This document shows positions 17,391 through 26,918 of a stretch of DNA of 45,737 bases, in pieces. A program made the translations under genes and the position numbers. The stretch covers positions 1 to 45,737 of the forward strand of contig CALBOV010000100.1 of NCBI GenBank assembly GCA_937896565.1, given 5' to 3'. This DNA is from an uncultured Salinisphaerales bacterium. Lineage in GTDB: Bacteria; Pseudomonadota; Gammaproteobacteria; Nevskiales; OUC007. Under the pieces are notes generated by a model. It was given only the letters and a program-made list of their open reading frames with translations, did not search any database and was not told where the DNA came from. Each line of letters starts with the position of its first letter. Position 1 is the first letter of the stretch.

Positions 17391-18662
17391 TCACGCGGCC
17401 AGCGCGGCGCGGGGCTCGATGGTGTTCTTGTAGACCTCGCCGCCCTTCATGATCAGGCGCAGGCGGCTGTGGTCGGTCATGATTTCGATGTCCTTCAGCG
17501 GATCGCCGTCCACCAGCAGCAGGTCGGCGAGCATGCCCTCGCCAATCGTTCCCAGGTCGCCCTGGCTGCGCATTACCAACCCGCCGTTGCGGGTGGCGCA
17601 GGCCAACGCATCCGCCGGGCTGTAGCCGTAGTAGTCGACGAAGAACTTCAGATCACGGGCGTTGGTGCCGTTCGGGCTCCAGCTGAAGCCGTAGTCGCCG
17701 CCGATGAGATGGCGGATGCCGCGCTCACGCAGCGCCGTATGGGTCTTGCAGGATTCCTCCAGCAAGCCCGGGATGCCCATGAACCCGCCAACCTCGGCGG
17801 TGAGCCCGGCCGGCGCGGCTTCGTTGTTGACGATGGTGTGAAACAGGCTGACGGTGGGCGACACGAACACGCGGTCCTTCGCCCCCTCGAACAGCTCCAG
17901 CAATTCCTCGTCGGAATACTCGACATGGAACAGCACGTCCACTCCGGCACGCAGGCACATCTTGCTGCCCTCGATCGACCGCGTGTGGGCATTGACCTTG
18001 CGCCCGTAGGCATGCGCCGTGTCCACCGCCATCTTGACCTCCTCGAAGGTCATCGGCGTGGTGTGCCCCGGCGTGTTCGGATAGAACGGATCGCCCGACA
18101 CGTCGAGCTTGATGTTGTCGCAACCTTCGCGACAGCAGAGTCGCACGGCCTTCCGCATTTCCTCGGGGCCGTCGACGATGATGGACGGGCCGTTGCGCGG
18201 ATTGTGCAGGCGGCTTTCGTCGCCCATCGCGCCGGTGACGGAAATCTCCAGCGAACCGGCGCGGATACGCGGCCCCGGGAGGCGACCGGCGTCGACCTCG
18301 TTGCGCACCGCCACGCCCAGACGCAGCTTGGCCTCGGAGGCGCCGTAGGCACTGGTGAAACCGGCGTCCAGCAGCGACTTGGCCACCCGGGCCGTCAGCA
18401 ACGTGTGTTCCTCGGGGGGCGGCGCGATCAGATCCTCGGTGGAATTGACCGCCTCGAAGGACAGATGGGCATGACCCTCGGTCATGCCGGGCATCAGGGT
18501 GGCGCCGTTGGCGTCGATGACCTCGCAATCGGTTCGCGGCAGCTGTCCCGTCTGGTCGGACACGGCGACGATGCGGTCACCCTCGATCAGCACATCACCG
18601 GCATACGGCGGCTTGCCGGTCGCATCCCAGATTCTCGCGCCTGCTATCAGCGTCTTGCTCAT
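17391..18662 (-). CDS. Amidohydrolase (imidazolonepropionase-like)
   Basis: Start ATG 18662 (MSKTLIAGARIWDATGKPPYAGDVLIEGDRI); TLMPGMTEGHAHL, VNAHTRS, C-terminal GTIGEGMLADLLLVDGDPL. Confidence 0.87.
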   Translation of the reverse strand: MSKTLIAGARIWDATGKPPYAGDVLIEGDRIVAVSDQTGQLPRTDCEVIDANGATLMPGMTEGHAHLSFEAVNSTEDLIAPPPEEHTLLTARVAKSLLDAGFTSAYGASEAKLRLGVAVRNEVDAGRLPGPRIRAGSLEISVTGAMGDESRLHNPRNGPSIIVDGPEEMRKAVRLCCREGCDNIKLDVSGDPFYPNTPGHTTPMTFEEVKMAVDTAHAYGRKVNAHTRSIEGSKMCLRAGVDVLFHVEYSDEELLELFEGAKDRVFVSPTVSLFHTIVNNEAAPAGLTAEVGGFMGIPGLLEESCKTHTALRERGIRHLIGGDYGFSWSPNGTNARDLKFFVDYYGYSPADALACATRNGGLVMRSQGDLGTIGEGMLADLLLVDGDPLKDIEIMTDHSRLRLIMKGGEVYKNTIEPRAALAA

Positions 18663-18707
18663 CGGCAATTTCTCCTCGCTCGCGCAGCTCTGCCGATGAG
18701 TATGCCC

Positions 18708-18725
18708 TTGACTTATATAGGTCAA
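18708..18725. promoter_or_regulatory. Palindrome TTGACTTATATAGGTCAA, candidate operator
   Basis: 18-bp near-perfect palindrome (one mismatched pair) in the divergent region between the amidohydrolase (-) and VOC (+) genes. Confidence 0.5.
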
Positions 18726-18828
18726 ATGACCCGTCACGCAGCCGTTGTTGCCTGCTCCTGACAAGCGCCTCCGCGCCCGAAAACCAGTCAGTAGACTGCG
18801 TGTCGGGAGACAAACGGAGCCAGAACCC

Positions 18829-19293
18829 ATGATCAGAGGCATCCACCACGTCGCGGTTCACGTCCACGACCTCGACCGGATGATGGCGTTTTACAAGGAC
18901 GCGTTCGGATTCGAGTTGGTGGGCGACGCGTTCGCCTGGGAAGACAACGAATTCATCGACAAGATCGTCGACGTACCGGGCTCCGCCGCACGCGGGGCGA
19001 TGCTGCGCTGTGGCACCTGCTACATGGAACTGTTCCAGTACAGCCTGCCCGAGCCCAAGGTCACCAAGGGGCTGGACCCCAACGACAAGGGCTACACCCA
19101 CTTCTGCGTGGATGTGACCGATATCGAGGACGAGTACGAACGACTCAAGGGGCTGGGCATGACCTTCAGCCAGCCTGGGCCGATCGACGTCGGGCACGTC
19201 AAGACCATCTACGGGCGTGACCCCGAGGGCAACCTGATCGAAATCCAGCAGACGCAGGAGGCCTGCGATTTTCCGCTGTCCGCGCTGCGCTGA
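18829..19293 (+). CDS. VOC-superfamily (glyoxalase-like) protein
   Basis: MIRGIHHVAVHVHDLDRMMAFYKDAFGFELVGD...YGRDPEGNLIEIQQ; start ATG 18829. Confidence 0.87.
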   Translation: MIRGIHHVAVHVHDLDRMMAFYKDAFGFELVGDAFAWEDNEFIDKIVDVPGSAARGAMLRCGTCYMELFQYSLPEPKVTKGLDPNDKGYTHFCVDVTDIEDEYERLKGLGMTFSQPGPIDVGHVKTIYGRDPEGNLIEIQQTQEACDFPLSALR

Positions 19294-19341
19294 ACCGCAC
19301 CGGTCGCAGGCCGGCACACTCCCTCTGGCCCTGATGCCCTC

Positions 19342-22300
19342 ATGACCAAATCCGCCGTCACGCTCGACGACAAGTACACGCAGACCGGCGGACGCGTGTT
19401 CATGAATTCCAACCAGGCGCTGGTGCGCCTGCCACTGGATCAAAGCCGCCGCGACCGTGCCGCCGGGCTGACCACGGCCGGCTATATCTCGGGTTATCGC
19501 GGCTCGCCACTGGGCATCTACGACGCCGCATTGTGGAGTGCGCAGAAGCACCTGGATGCCCACGACATTCGCTTCACCCCCGGACTGAACGAGGAACTCG
19601 CGGTCAGCGCGATCCGTGGCACCCAGGAGCTGAAGTGGTTCGGCCAGTCCCGCTTCGATGGCATCTTCGGCCTCTGGTACGGCAAGGGCATCGGCGTCGA
19701 CCGCGCCTGCGAATCACTGAAGCTGGGCAACTTCGAGGGCGCCGCGGCCACGGGTGGTTTTCTCGCCGTGGCCGGTGACGATCACGGCGGCAAGTCCTCC
19801 GACAGCGCCCACCAGTCCGAGCACACGCTGATCGCCGCGATGCTGCCGGTGCTGTACCCAGCCACGATCGCCGAGATCATCGAGTTCGGACTGTTCGGCT
19901 GGGCGCTGTCGCGATTCAGCGGCTGCTACGTCGGACTCAAGACCATCACCGACACGCTGGACCTGTCGGCCACCGTGGAACTGCCTGACGCCTTCCGGCC
20001 CTACGTCCTGCCGGACGACTTTCCGCTGCCGCCGGGCGGCCTGAATCTCAAGCCCAACCTGCCCCCGCTGGTGGAAGAGGACATGCTGGTCAACCACCGG
20101 TTGCCGGCGGCCCAGGCCTTTGCCCGTGTCAATGATTTCGACCGCGTGGTCATCGATGGCCCCGAGCGCAATCTCGCCATCGTTTCCGCCGGCAAGGCCT
20201 ACCTGGACGTGCGCCAGGCACTGGCCGATCTGGGCCTGGACGACGAACGCTGCGCCCGGCTCGGCCTCCGCCTGTACAAGCCGGCGATGATCTGGCCGCT
20301 GGAGGGCGAACGCCTCGCCGCGTTCGCCGCGGGCAGCCGGGCCGTGCTGGTGATCGAGGAAAAGCGGCCGGTGATGGAGGATCAGATCGCCCGGCATCTG
20401 TACGCGATCGCCTCGAACCGGCGCCCCGATCTCGCCGGCAAGCGCGACCTGTCCGGCGCCGCGCTGCTGCCGTCCACCGGTGAACTGCGCGTCGCGGACG
20501 TACGCCACGCGATCAAGACGCTGCTCGACCAGATTGGCATCCGCGACGAGGCGCTGGAGGCCCGCTACCGGCATTTCGAACAACTGGAATCGCATGCGCT
20601 GACACTGGGCAGCGACGCCAACCGGCCCGCCTATTTCTGCTCCGGCTGCCCGCACAACACCAGCACCAAGCTGCCCGAGGGTTCGATGGCCATGGGCGGG
20701 ATTGGCTGCCACGGCCTCGCCGCGGTGGTCATGGACCGCGACACCATGCAATTCATGCCCATGGGTCATGAAGGCTCGCCGTGGTTGTCCGTCAGCCAGT
20801 TCGTCGATCGCCCGCACATGTTCCAGAACATGGGCGACGGCACCTATTCGCACTCCGGCATCCTGTCGATCCGCGCCGCCGTCGCGGCCAAGGCCAACAT
20901 CACCTACAAGGTGCTGTACAACGACGCCGTCGCCATGACCGGCGGTCAGCCGGTGGAGATGGGCATCACGCCGCTGGACATGGTCAACCAGTTGCTGTCC
21001 GAGGGTGTGCGCCCCGTGCGCCTGGTCTCCGATCACCCCGAGCAATACGCCGGCATGGCGCTGCCGAACAACGCAACCGTGCACCATCGCGACGATCTCG
21101 ATCATCTGCAACGCGAGCTGCGCGAAACCGCCGGCGTTACCGCCATCGTCTACGAGCAGACCTGCGCGGCGGAGAAACGCCGCCGCCGCAAGCGCGGCCT
21201 GATGGAGGATCCGGACCAACGCGTGTTCATCAATCCGGATGTCTGCGAAGGCTGCGGCGACTGTTCGGTGCAATCCAACTGCCTCAGCGTGACGCCGCTG
21301 GAAACCGAATTCGGCCGCAAGCGGAAGATCGACCAGTCCAGTTGCAACAAGGACTTCAGCTGCCTCAAGGGCTTCTGCCCCTCGTTCGTGACCGTCACCG
21401 GCGCCGACATCGCCGTGCACACCAGCGGCGACGCGACGCGACTGGACCAGCTGATCGCCGCCCTGCCCGAACCCGAACAGCCGGCGCTGGGCGAACAGGG
21501 TTACAACATCCTGGTATCGGGCATTGGCGGCACCGGCGTGCTGACCATTGGCGCCCTGCTGGGCATGGCCGCCCGCGTCGACGGCAAGGGCGCGACGATT
21601 CTCGACATGACCGGCATGGCGCAGAAAGGCGGCGCCGTAACCAGCCACATCCGCATTGGCCCAGACCCGAAAGGCATCTACACCTCCCGACTGTCCGAGG
21701 GCATGACCGATCTGCTGATCGCCTGTGACCTCATCGTCGGTTCCGGCGCACCGGTGCTCAAGACCGTCGCACCGGACCGGACGGCCGCCATCGTCAACAC
21801 CGACGTCGCGCCCACCGGCGAGTTCCAGCGCAACAAGACGCTGGACCTGGGTCACGAACGGCTGCGCCGCGCGGTGCAACAGGCCATCGGCGAGGGCCCG
21901 CTGTCCGAACTCAACGCCAGCCAGCTCGCGACCGACCTGACCGGCGACAGCATCGGCACCAACATCCTGATGCTGGGCTACGCGGTGCAGAAAGGGCTGG
22001 TGCCCCTGTCGGTTCCGTCGATCCAGGAAGCGATCCGGCTCAACGGCCGCTTCGCCGACAGCAACCTGCGCACCTTCGATCTCGGCCGGCTCGCCGCCCA
22101 TGACCCCGACGCGCTGGCGCGGGAGATCGCACCCAAGACACCGACGGTTCCGCTGGATACCGTCGACGACGTGCTGCGCAGCCGCACCCGGCTGCTGACG
22201 GCCTACCAGAACGACAACTACGCCGCGTCGTATCGCGACTTCGTCGAAACGATCCGCACCGAAGTCGCGGCGAAATCGCTGGACGGCGGCGACCGTTTCG

Positions 22301-22818
22301 TCCGCGAAGTCGCGCTGACCCTGGCGCGACTGATGGCCTACAAGGACGAATACGAAGTCGCGCGGCTTTACACCGACCCGACCTTCAAGCAGCGGCTGGA
22401 CGAGCAGTTCTCCGGCAACTACCGGATCAGCTTCCACCTGGCGCCGCCAATGCTGCCTGGCGTCGATGCCTCCGGCCGACCGAAGAAACGGATGTTCGGA
22501 CCGTGGATGTTCACTACCTTCCGTCTACTCAGCCGGCTCAAGTTCCTGCGCGGCACGGTCTTCGACCCGCTCGGATATTTCGCCGAACGACGGATGGAAC
22601 GCCGGCTGATCGTCGAGTACCGGTCCCTGATCCGCTCTGTCGTCGACCGGCTGGATGCGGGCAACCTCGCCATCGCCACCGAACTCGCCGAGGAAGCCCG
22701 CCACATCGCCGGTTACGGGCCGGTGAAGCTGGATGCGGTGACACACTACCGGGAACGGGAGCGGGCCCTGCTGGAACGATTCAGCGCGAGGGAAGACGCC
22801 TCGGAGCAGGCGGCCTGA
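19342..22818 (+). CDS. Fused indolepyruvate:ferredoxin oxidoreductase-family 2-oxoacid oxidoreductase
   Basis: 1158 aa; GYRGSPLGIYD, GIGCHGLAAVVMDR (TPP region), CEGCGDCSVQSNC...CNKDFSCLKGFCPS Fe-S region, SGIGGTGVLTIGALLG gamma-like domain. Confidence 0.87.
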   Translation: MTKSAVTLDDKYTQTGGRVFMNSNQALVRLPLDQSRRDRAAGLTTAGYISGYRGSPLGIYDAALWSAQKHLDAHDIRFTPGLNEELAVSAIRGTQELKWFGQSRFDGIFGLWYGKGIGVDRACESLKLGNFEGAAATGGFLAVAGDDHGGKSSDSAHQSEHTLIAAMLPVLYPATIAEIIEFGLFGWALSRFSGCYVGLKTITDTLDLSATVELPDAFRPYVLPDDFPLPPGGLNLKPNLPPLVEEDMLVNHRLPAAQAFARVNDFDRVVIDGPERNLAIVSAGKAYLDVRQALADLGLDDERCARLGLRLYKPAMIWPLEGERLAAFAAGSRAVLVIEEKRPVMEDQIARHLYAIASNRRPDLAGKRDLSGAALLPSTGELRVADVRHAIKTLLDQIGIRDEALEARYRHFEQLESHALTLGSDANRPAYFCSGCPHNTSTKLPEGSMAMGGIGCHGLAAVVMDRDTMQFMPMGHEGSPWLSVSQFVDRPHMFQNMGDGTYSHSGILSIRAAVAAKANITYKVLYNDAVAMTGGQPVEMGITPLDMVNQLLSEGVRPVRLVSDHPEQYAGMALPNNATVHHRDDLDHLQRELRETAGVTAIVYEQTCAAEKRRRRKRGLMEDPDQRVFINPDVCEGCGDCSVQSNCLSVTPLETEFGRKRKIDQSSCNKDFSCLKGFCPSFVTVTGADIAVHTSGDATRLDQLIAALPEPEQPALGEQGYNILVSGIGGTGVLTIGALLGMAARVDGKGATILDMTGMAQKGGAVTSHIRIGPDPKGIYTSRLSEGMTDLLIACDLIVGSGAPVLKTVAPDRTAAIVNTDVAPTGEFQRNKTLDLGHERLRRAVQQAIGEGPLSELNASQLATDLTGDSIGTNILMLGYAVQKGLVPLSVPSIQEAIRLNGRFADSNLRTFDLGRLAAHDPDALAREIAPKTPTVPLDTVDDVLRSRTRLLTAYQNDNYAASYRDFVETIRTEVAAKSLDGGDRFVREVALTLARLMAYKDEYEVARLYTDPTFKQRLDEQFSGNYRISFHLAPPMLPGVDASGRPKKRMFGPWMFTTFRLLSRLKFLRGTVFDPLGYFAERRMERRLIVEYRSLIRSVVDRLDAGNLAIATELAEEARHIAGYGPVKLDAVTHYRERERALLERFSAREDASEQAA

Positions 22819-22825
22819 CACCGAG

Positions 22826-23944
22826 TCAGAACCGGGTCGGCGCCAGTACCTCCGTCCCGTACTTGCTCGCGACCAGCCCCCACGGATCAGCGTAGGGTCC
22901 GCGACGCTCCCAGCGACGCTGCGCGCCGAGAAAACCCCGAAACACCGCCCGCACGGCGGGGCCCAGCAACCGGAGCAGCCATCGACGCCGACCCTGCGAT
23001 TCGGCAAGCCCGGCCAGGGTTTCGTCCCAGCGATGCCGCTGATAGTCCAGCAGCGCCTGCGATTCGCGAGTGTCGAACCAGTCGGTCAGTCCCCAGCCAC
23101 GGTCGTCCTCCGGATCACCCGGCAGGCTGGCCGACGCACCCAGCCGCCCCAGCCCCAGGGCCTGCATCACGTCGTCCTCCAGGTCGCGCTGGAGCAGCAC
23201 GCAACTGTCGTCGCCGCCGATGAGCAGGACCTTGCCGTCGATGGCATCCGCGCGTTCCACCGTGTTGGCGAACGCCACGGCGGCATCGCGGACGTCGATC
23301 ACATGGACCCGGTTGTCACCGGGCGTGGCACGCATCAGCAGGAAGTACTCCGGACCGGCCTTGCCGACAGCGTCGGACGAAATGATCCCGCCCAACCGCA
23401 GGATGGCGTGGCGCAGCCCGCTGTCGGCCACCAGCGCCTCGGCGGCCACCTTGTCTTCCCCGTAGCATTCGACCGGGTTGACCGGTGTCCGCGGGGTGAT
23501 CCGTTCGGGATGACGATAGGGATTGCGCGAGCCGTAGACCGCCGAACTGGAGGCCTCGACGAACAGGGCGTCCCGGGCCCAGTCCAGACAGGCTCGAACG
23601 ATGTTGCGCGTGCCCTCGACGTTGACCCGTCTGGCCAGCCGCGGATTCAGGTAGCACGGCGGGGAAACGATCGCCGCCAGATGGATGACGACCGAGGGTC
23701 TGGTCTCACGCAGGCAGGCATTCACGCCGTCGGCGTCCAGCAGGTCCACGAAGGCCGTCGTCAGGCCGCCGCGACCGGCCAATCGCCGCGCCCAGTCGGC
23801 GGCCGTTGCCCGCGTGGCCTCGTTCGGCACGTCCAGCGCCACGACGCGATGCCCGCGGCGCAGCAGCAGTTCGACCAGACGGCGCCCGAGCTGCCCCATC
23901 GCGCCGGTCACGAGCACGGTCGTGGATTCAGCGGAAGCCGTCAT
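22826..23944 (-). CDS. NAD-dependent epimerase/dehydratase (extended SDR)
   Basis: 372 aa; VLVTGAMGQLGRRLVELL, SSAVYGSRNPY, YGEDK motif. Confidence 0.87.
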   Translation of the reverse strand: MTASAESTTVLVTGAMGQLGRRLVELLLRRGHRVVALDVPNEATRATAADWARRLAGRGGLTTAFVDLLDADGVNACLRETRPSVVIHLAAIVSPPCYLNPRLARRVNVEGTRNIVRACLDWARDALFVEASSSAVYGSRNPYRHPERITPRTPVNPVECYGEDKVAAEALVADSGLRHAILRLGGIISSDAVGKAGPEYFLLMRATPGDNRVHVIDVRDAAVAFANTVERADAIDGKVLLIGGDDSCVLLQRDLEDDVMQALGLGRLGASASLPGDPEDDRGWGLTDWFDTRESQALLDYQRHRWDETLAGLAESQGRRRWLLRLLGPAVRAVFRGFLGAQRRWERRGPYADPWGLVASKYGTEVLAPTRF

Positions 23945-23971
23945 TGGGCCGACGGGTTCGCCCCCGGCGCC

Positions 23972-24799
23972 CTACGACTCGCCGTCGCCTGACGATCCGA
24001 ACCTGGGTTTGCGTTTTTCCTGCAAGGCCCGAACGCCCTCGCGATGATCGGCGGAGCGCACGGTCAGCGCCTCGTAGGCGATGCCGGCGTCCATCACCGT
24101 GTTCACGACGCGCTTGAGTTCCAGGTTCAACAGCACCTTGGTCCGGCGAATCGCACCCACCGCACCGGCCAGCAGCTTGTCGCAGAACGCGTCCACCGCC
24201 GCGTCGAGTTCGTCGGCGGGCACGCAGTGATTGATCAGACCGATGCGCTCGGCCTCGGCGGCTGGCATCAGCTCGCCAGTGAGCAGGTATTCCTTGGCGC
24301 GGGCAAGCCCGACGCGCTGCGGCCAGATCGCCGCACCACCGTCGCCGGCAACCAGACCGACGACGACGTGGGAGTCGCCGATCTTGGCGTGCTCGGCGGC
24401 GAACAGCACATCGCAGAACAGCGCCAGCGTGGCGCCCAGCCCGACGGCATGGCCGTTCAGCCGCCCGATCAGCGGCTTGTCCAGGTCCAGCATCGCGAAC
24501 ACGATGCGCTTGGCCAGCCGGACTTCCTCGTCGAACAGATCCGGGTTCGCCGCGTTCTTGGCGATGTGGTCGAGATCGCCACCGGCCGAGAACGCACGGC
24601 CGGCGCCGGTCAGCACGACCACGTCGGAGTGCGGATCAGCCGCGGCCTCGACGAACACCTCGGCCAGTTCCTCGTGCATGCGCAGGTTGACCGCGTTGAG
24701 GGTGTCAGGCCGGTTCAGCGTGATGGTCAGGCGTCGGCCCTGACGCGTCAGTTCCAGCGTGTCGTAGCGGCGCGGCGGCGCGGCGGCGCCGTCGGTCAT
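23972..24799 (-). CDS. Enoyl-CoA hydratase/isomerase family protein
   Basis: 275 aa; LNRPDTLNAVNLRMHEEL, GAGRAFSAGGDL, crotonase fold pattern; ATGA overlap with upstream gene. Confidence 0.9.
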   Translation of the reverse strand: MTDGAAAPPRRYDTLELTRQGRRLTITLNRPDTLNAVNLRMHEELAEVFVEAAADPHSDVVVLTGAGRAFSAGGDLDHIAKNAANPDLFDEEVRLAKRIVFAMLDLDKPLIGRLNGHAVGLGATLALFCDVLFAAEHAKIGDSHVVVGLVAGDGGAAIWPQRVGLARAKEYLLTGELMPAAEAERIGLINHCVPADELDAAVDAFCDKLLAGAVGAIRRTKVLLNLELKRVVNTVMDAGIAYEALTVRSADHREGVRALQEKRKPRFGSSGDGES

Positions 24800-26529
24800 G
24801 CCACGGCCTCAACGTCGGTGGCCTCGGCAGCCGTGTTCGACCGGCTGGCGACGATATGGTTGACCGCGACGAAGCCGAAGGTCATCGCCGGCCCGATCGT
24901 GCCGCCGGCTCCGGGATAAACGTTGCCGAACGGGCTGCCGGAATTGTTGCCGGCGGCGTAAAGGCCCGGGATCGGCTGGCCATTGCCGTCGACGACCCGC
25001 GCGCTGGCGTCGCACTTGAGCCCGCCCTTGGTGCCCAGATCACCGACATTGATCGCCACCGCGTAGTACGGCGCCTTGTCGATGGGGCCCAGGCAGGGGT
25101 TGGGCGTCACGGTCGGATCACCGAACATCTGGTCGTAGGCGTTGTTGCCGCGACCGAATTCCGGATCCTCGCCCGAGCGCGCATAGGCGTTCATGTTGGC
25201 AACGGTCCCCTTCAGCGCATCCACCGGTACGTGAATCTTCTTCGCCAGGGCCTCGATGCTGTCGGCGCGGAAGATGTAGTGATCCCAGTAGTCCGGCGGA
25301 ATCCGGCTGTCCGGCATCAGCGCGGTGGGCATGAATCCACCCGCGGTGAATTTGCTGCGGAAGGTCGCGTCGAACACCAGCCAGCAGGGCGTGTTCGCGC
25401 CCGTCTTGAGTTGATCATCGACCATCGCCTGGCCGAAGTCGTCATAGCTGCAGGCCTCGTCGACGAAGCGCTGGCCGTTGCGGTTGACGCAGACGCTGTG
25501 CGGCCGGCCGACATCGAAGGCCGCCTGATGGATTTCCTCGAAGTTCGAGGTCGTCGGCATCGGCATGTGCATGGTGGGAATCCACCAGCCGGCCTGCGTG
25601 TGCTCGGTATCCGCACCGATATCCATGCCGGCGATCAGCGCCTCGCCGCGGTTGGCGTCCTCGGGCGTGCTGCTGTGACGGGTCAGGCCCGGCACCGGGA
25701 AGAAGCGATCGCGCAGCGCCTGGTTCCACTCGAACCCGCCGGCACAGAGAATCACGCCCTGCTTCGCCTCGATCTCGTAGCCGCGGCCGAAATGGCTGAC
25801 CCGCACGCCGCTGACGCGACCGTCGGTGACCTTCAACTCGTCCAGACGCGTATCCAGCCGGACTTCGATACCGCGCTGGAAGATCTGCTTGAACAGCTGG
25901 CCCATCAGCGCCCCGCCCTGGGTGAAGCGACGATCGCGACGGGTCATGCGGCGGGTGGAGAAATCCGTCCAGTAGCGCCACATGATCTTGAGGATCGCCT
26001 TGATCCAGCCCTGGCCCTTGGTCGAGATCGTGAAGAACTCGCCGAGGTCCATGGCGTAGCGGTTCATCAGCTTGAAGCGGGTGAACTGCTCACGCATCAG
26101 CGGGAACTTGTCGCCCAGTTCGCGTCCATCCAGCGTGTCGCTGACCAGCGAGCGATCGGCGCGGGCCTGCGGAGCGTCGGTGTAGTAATCCGGCCAGGGC
26201 GCCGGAAAGATCGGCACCCCGGTGGACTGGACGAAGCGGACCATCTCCGGCCCGTTGTCCAGATAGGCATGCAGCCGGTCTTCCTGCACGGGCACCTTGA
26301 TCAGGCTGCGCAGGTATTCCAGCGTCTTGTCCTTGTTGTCGTCGCTCTCGACCAGGCCGTGGTTGGGAATCCACATCACGCCGCCGGACGTGGCCGAGGT
26401 GCCGCCGTACTTGTGCGCCTTCTCGATCAGCAGGACGGACAGGCCCTGCTCGTGCGCTCGCAGCGCCGCCGTGGCACCGGCCGCGCCGGAGCCGACGACC
26501 ACGACATCGTAGGTTTCAGTTGCACTCAT
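24796..26529 (-). CDS. 3-ketosteroid dehydrogenase-like FAD flavoprotein
   Basis: 577 aa; VVVGSGAAGATAALRA, GGTSATSGGVMWIPNHG, YAAGNNSGSPFGNVYPGAGGTIGPAMTFGF. Confidence 0.87.
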   Translation of the reverse strand: MSATETYDVVVVGSGAAGATAALRAHEQGLSVLLIEKAHKYGGTSATSGGVMWIPNHGLVESDDNKDKTLEYLRSLIKVPVQEDRLHAYLDNGPEMVRFVQSTGVPIFPAPWPDYYTDAPQARADRSLVSDTLDGRELGDKFPLMREQFTRFKLMNRYAMDLGEFFTISTKGQGWIKAILKIMWRYWTDFSTRRMTRRDRRFTQGGALMGQLFKQIFQRGIEVRLDTRLDELKVTDGRVSGVRVSHFGRGYEIEAKQGVILCAGGFEWNQALRDRFFPVPGLTRHSSTPEDANRGEALIAGMDIGADTEHTQAGWWIPTMHMPMPTTSNFEEIHQAAFDVGRPHSVCVNRNGQRFVDEACSYDDFGQAMVDDQLKTGANTPCWLVFDATFRSKFTAGGFMPTALMPDSRIPPDYWDHYIFRADSIEALAKKIHVPVDALKGTVANMNAYARSGEDPEFGRGNNAYDQMFGDPTVTPNPCLGPIDKAPYYAVAINVGDLGTKGGLKCDASARVVDGNGQPIPGLYAAGNNSGSPFGNVYPGAGGTIGPAMTFGFVAVNHIVASRSNTAAEATDVEAVA

Positions 26530-26541
26530 CCTTGTCTCCCC

Positions 26542-26559
26542 CGCCGGTGATCTCCGGCG
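26542..26559. other. Intercistronic stem-loop CGCCGG-TGATCT-CCGGCG
   Basis: Perfect 6-bp inverted repeat with 6-nt loop between the ferredoxin stop and the KstD-like start. Confidence 0.5.
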
Positions 26560-26592
26560 ATGTCGTCCTGCTCTTCGGCTTGCGCGGGCGGC

Positions 26593-26913
26593 TCAGTACT
26601 CGCCCGGCGCGACCTTGACGCGGATACCGTCGGTTTCCGCGTTAAGCTGAATCTGGCAGCAGAGCCGGCTGTTCTCCTGCATGACGTCGTAGACCATTTC
26701 CAGGGCCATCTCCTCGACGTCATCCGGCTTGCCCACGGTCGCCTGCCAGGGCTCGTCGACGTAGACGTGGCAGGTGGCGCAGGAACAGGAACCACCGCAA
26801 TCGCCCAGAATGCCGTCGACACCGTTGTCGCGGGCAATCTCCATCAGCGTCTCGCCTTCTACCGCTTCAATGGTTTTCTCGACGCCGTCGAGCTGCACAA
26901 ATGTCACTTTCAT
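26593..26913 (-). CDS. [2Fe-2S] ferredoxin, adrenodoxin/putidaredoxin-like
   Basis: 106 aa; GDCGGSCSCATCHVYV...RLCCQIQL (CX5CX2C...C). Confidence 0.92.
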   Translation of the reverse strand: MKVTFVQLDGVEKTIEAVEGETLMEIARDNGVDGILGDCGGSCSCATCHVYVDEPWQATVGKPDDVEEMALEMVYDVMQENSRLCCQIQLNAETDGIRVKVAPGEY

Positions 26914-26918
26914 TGCTT

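Noticed and set aside
19714-22437. 907-aa minus-strand ORF
   Set aside because: Antisense mirror of the well-supported 1158-aa oxidoreductase; low-complexity His/Gln/Arg/Val-rich translation typical of GC-rich shadow ORFs.
22816-22828. TGAC-ACCGA-GTCA containing both convergent stop codons
   Set aside because: 4-bp stem is expected by chance and too short to be meaningful.
24856-26550. 564-aa plus-strand ORF
   Set aside because: Shadow of the second KstD-like gene.
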